Assembly (NCBI GenBank): GCA_905182985.1 | Contig: CAJJDN010000036.1 | Location: forward strand, 436,982-500,981 | Source of the DNA: Paramecium sonneborni | Taxonomy: Eukaryota > Ciliophora > Oligohymenophorea > Peniculida > Parameciidae | Reading direction: 5' to 3' | DNA: 64,000 bases | Shown: positions 61,192 to 64,000 of the stretch, in pieces | How positions within the stretch are numbered: position 1 is the stretch's first letter | Layout: each line of letters opens with the position of its first letter | Notes under the pieces: generated by a model | Told to the model about the DNA's origin: nothing | Databases searched by the model: none | Seen by the model: only the letters and a program-made list of their open reading frames with translations | Position numbers and translations under genes: made by a program

Positions 61192-62153
61192 TTATTCTTA
61201 TTAAATCCAGTAATGTTTTGGTCATAAAAATATATATGTGTGTTATTTTATTAATTGATTAAAATGCCATCTTTAGTTAAAATCATTATATAGACTTCTT
61301 TGTATTCATTTAGTATTTTTTAAGTTACTTGAATTATATAATTAGAAAAAATATCTATACAAAAAGCTCCAGAAAATTGAAGAAATTTATCCATTAATGG
61401 TAGAGTTAAAGTTATTCCGATTTTGTAATCTTATTTAACTACATAATTATCTCAAAAACTTACACAAGTATGGATCAGAAATGCTATAGTGATACTCTTT
61501 TGTAATTTTTGTAAATTTAGATATATTTTATGCTAAAATATACCATGGTCTAGTTTCTGGTTAAAAATTTAAGATATCACTTCCTAAAGCATAGCATGGA
61601 TAAGAATAAAGTGGTTTAGGTTATTCTTCAATATATCCATATAAAAAAGCTTCATTAGAATCAAATTAAGGATATATAATTTATCCTAGAGAACCAATAA
61701 AATCACCAAAAGTAACTTAGTCTATTTAGTTTATATCAGAAGAATTAAATTCATTTTTAAAGGCATAACAAAATATAGAATCAGAAAAATTCTAATGCTT
61801 TTTACTTTCAATTATTGATGGATAAGATTAAATTCCACCAAAATTATTTTAGTTTAATGAGCTGTTCAATAAAATTTTTCTAAAATAAGCTAAATATAGT
61901 TGATTTAAAGTGATAAGGGGATTAGCATCTAATTTAACATTAGATAGTTACTTATTTAAAAGTAAGAATTCAAATAGTTATAATAATGGGTCGCATAACT
62001 AAATTTGTTTGTATTAGCTCTCTCATATATAATCTCAGATTAAGATAAAAATTCATCTATTATTACTCGTCCTCCAAAATATCCTGTTATATATGAGATT
62101 GATGAAAATGCCACAGAAAATAAAACAGAGTATGTTAGCAATAGTGTTTTCAT
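61192..62153 (-). other. Duplicate image of the 5' part of the Cache gene
   Basis: Copy of 60080-61041, with the same start (62153), the same introns and no 3' end because it stops at the N. It should not be counted as a second, truncated gene unless reads support it. Confidence 0.8.
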
Positions 62154-62302
62154 TGAATAATTATTGAGAAATGACATTAATTTAATAATTTAATTGTAAT
62201 AAATATCTCAAATCAATATAATTAATAATGACAGATCAAATTTTTGTAAGTTTTTATATTTAAATGAAGGATCTTAATCAAATAGATTTTTAAGCTTATA
62301 CA
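61192..62302. repeat. Exact direct repeat D, copy 2 (1,111 bp)
   Basis: Second copy of 60080-61190. Confidence 0.9.
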
Positions 62303-63358
62303 TTTTTGGTCGTATTCTTTAAAATTTTAATTGAAAAAGTCAATTAGTACTTCAAGCCAAAAAATGAAAAAAGAAAAAGAAAATCAACATTTTGTAATTG
62401 TAAATAACCATTTGAAGATTTTATCATTTTTTAAAGATTCTAAAAAGAGCAGTTTAAAAATCTTACAAGACTTTTAAAATCTTTGATTTAATATAATCCC
62501 TAAAATCTTCAATTAATTTAATTATAGAGAACCTTAAATTTATAAAGGTTGATTAGTTCTTTAAAAGAAAATAAATCTTTTCTAATTTCCTATTTATATA
62601 AATAATTTATCATATTTAAAATAAAATCACTTTTAAAAATAATAATATTCAATTATTTTAAATAATGATCCAAAAAGAATAAATAAATAATATTTCAAGA
62701 AAATTTTATAGACTATAAAAGATATTAGATCAAATTGCAAAAAAGATAAAGAAGGTTTAAAATTAATAGAGTTGTTTAAATTTTTATAATGGCTGTTTAT
62801 TATATATTTCTGTCTGATTATTTATAAATTTTTAGATATTTATTTGTTATGCACTTTTTAACTTCATGTTTATTTTAGAAGCTTTTAATTTCCAAAAACT
62901 AATGATTCATTATATATATCTTCAGAATTTTAACAAAAATGCATTTACTCTTAAAATATCCCTGTTGATTTAATAGACTCTTTGGGGATTGGAGTAGTTA
63001 TTTGAAGATGCTTTTTATGAAAATAGGGTAAAACAAATTATATGAACAGGCTCTTTTAAGTTTTTTTATTGAAATAACATTTCTTTGACCCTTGTATTAA
63101 TACGGAAATTATTTTATGAACAGCTGAACACATATAACTTTCAATCATAATTTAGTTAATTGTTTTTGAACATTTAGAACTTTTATTTATTAGCAAGAAA
63201 TGAATTTTAGATTATGTAGAAGTTTATCATATTTCTTTTTATATACATTACCCATTTTATTTTATTATTTTATTACAGTGAAAAAGTGACTGAAAATTTA
63301 GCAACATTCTTAATTCCCCATCAAAAAGATTCTGAGCTCAATTTGAAGTTCATTAATA
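62303..63358. other. Gene-poor stretch
   Basis: A+T-rich, with short plus-strand frames such as one from 62666 (MIQKEQINNISRKFYRLQ, about 50 codons). They are no longer than chance allows under this code. No gene can be supported. Confidence 0.4.
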
Positions 63359-64000
63359 ATGTTAAGACAAAAAGAAACAGATGATTCTTTTGATTATCCT
63401 CTTGATACTCCCTGTCGTCAGAATCTTTTTTCATAAATCACTCCAAATGGGATCTACAGTCCATCCTTGTTTATTCAATCTAGTTTAAAGTCGAAATCGA
63501 TTTTTCAGAAAAGAAGCATATAAAAATATCCAAACAACTCTACTAAACATGCAAAAGTTCATAAAGGTTATGTATTATCTAGTTTAGTATTTGAAATATT
63601 AAAAATACAAGAAAAAGGTTAATCTAATTCATAAAATTTAAGGAACGTTTATTCTCATTTGCCGCTCTTAAAAATTTAAGTTAATATACTTGTCATCTTA
63701 AAGACATTGAAACTAATATCAACAATTGGTATAAAAATAAAATAAAATCAGTTTTTACTTTAAAAATTACTATTAATATCTTTTTTATTTAAAGATTATA
63801 ATTTATCTCTAAACATATTTTATGATTATAAAATGGTTTATATGGATTAATTTATAAAGCTCTAAAAATTTTTTATGAATTAATAAAAATTGCTTAAGGT
63901 TTTTTAAATGCTAGCTAGCTTATATATTTTTAACATGCTTTTTGGTCCAAAATAAGTTATTTATTCACAAAAGAAACAAAATTAGCTTTATTAGATTTTA
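63359..64000 (+). CDS. 5' part of an unassigned gene, runs off the window
   Basis: ATG at 63359 opens a frame with a coding-like, less A+T-biased start (MLRQKETDDSFDYPLDTPCR, then SPSLFIQSSLKSKSIFQKRS). That frame stays open to the window edge. From about 63700 another phase looks more protein-like (IYKALKIFYELIKIAQGF, FWSKISYLFTKETKLALL), so one or more small introns probably lie around 63560-63700. I could not fix their positions. No domain is recognised. Confidence 0.45.

Overview
The window is ciliate nuclear DNA, almost certainly from the Paramecium macronuclear genome. Long reading frames appear only when TAA and TAG are read as glutamine and TGA is the sole stop. The DNA is about three quarters A+T. 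Genes are split by introns of 19-31 nt of the form GTA...TAG and are packed tens of bases apart. Two lineage markers agree: a trichocyst matrix protein (57176-58349) and a domesticated PiggyBac transposase of the PiggyMac-like type (6204-8138). I cannot name the species. All gene models were translated by hand. Introns were inferred from frame changes between GT and AG and checked by exon-length arithmetic.

Layout. 1-8.4 kb: a truncated secreted Gly/Cys-rich protein, a mitochondrial carrier with a frameshift, a pseudokinase-MORN protein, the PiggyMac-like protein and tRNA-Lys(CTT). 8.4-12.5 kb: an ARM-repeat pseudogene, then a tight minus-strand series of a CCHC zinc-knuckle protein, a NAK-like kinase and an 83-aa ubiquitin-like protein. 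12.5-21 kb: a Cache-domain membrane sensor, a coiled-coil pseudogene, a WD40 protein and an Obg-type GTPase pseudogene. 21-33.7 kb: a 1,319-aa single-pass membrane protein, a methyltransferase, a decayed region, a secreted protein and three unassigned proteins. 36.6-43.6 kb: a Myb-like protein, a bZIP factor, a HAD-family hydrolase and a ubiquitin-specific protease. 43.7-50.1 kb: a RAP-like repeat protein, a coiled-coil protein, a Qa-SNARE-like syntaxin and a CAMK-type kinase. 50.9-59 kb: SPT5, a kinase with a huge Gln/Asn-rich tail, the trichocyst matrix protein and a pterin-4a-carbinolamine dehydratase. 59-64 kb: a second Cache-domain sensor and the 5' part of an unassigned gene.

The genes do not form one pathway; this is ordinary mixed eukaryotic gene order. 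Loose themes are Pol II transcription and DNA handling (SPT5, bZIP, Myb-like, PiggyMac-like), ubiquitin (UBL, USP), signalling (five kinase-like genes, two Cache sensors) and secretion (syntaxin, trichocyst protein). Several gene remnants with multiple lesions fit the slow gene loss known after whole-genome duplications in Paramecium.

Four single N bases (14077, 34582, 37915, 61191) each sit between two exact direct copies of 1.1-1.3 kb. These look like unmerged contig overlaps, so the second copies should not be counted as real genes.
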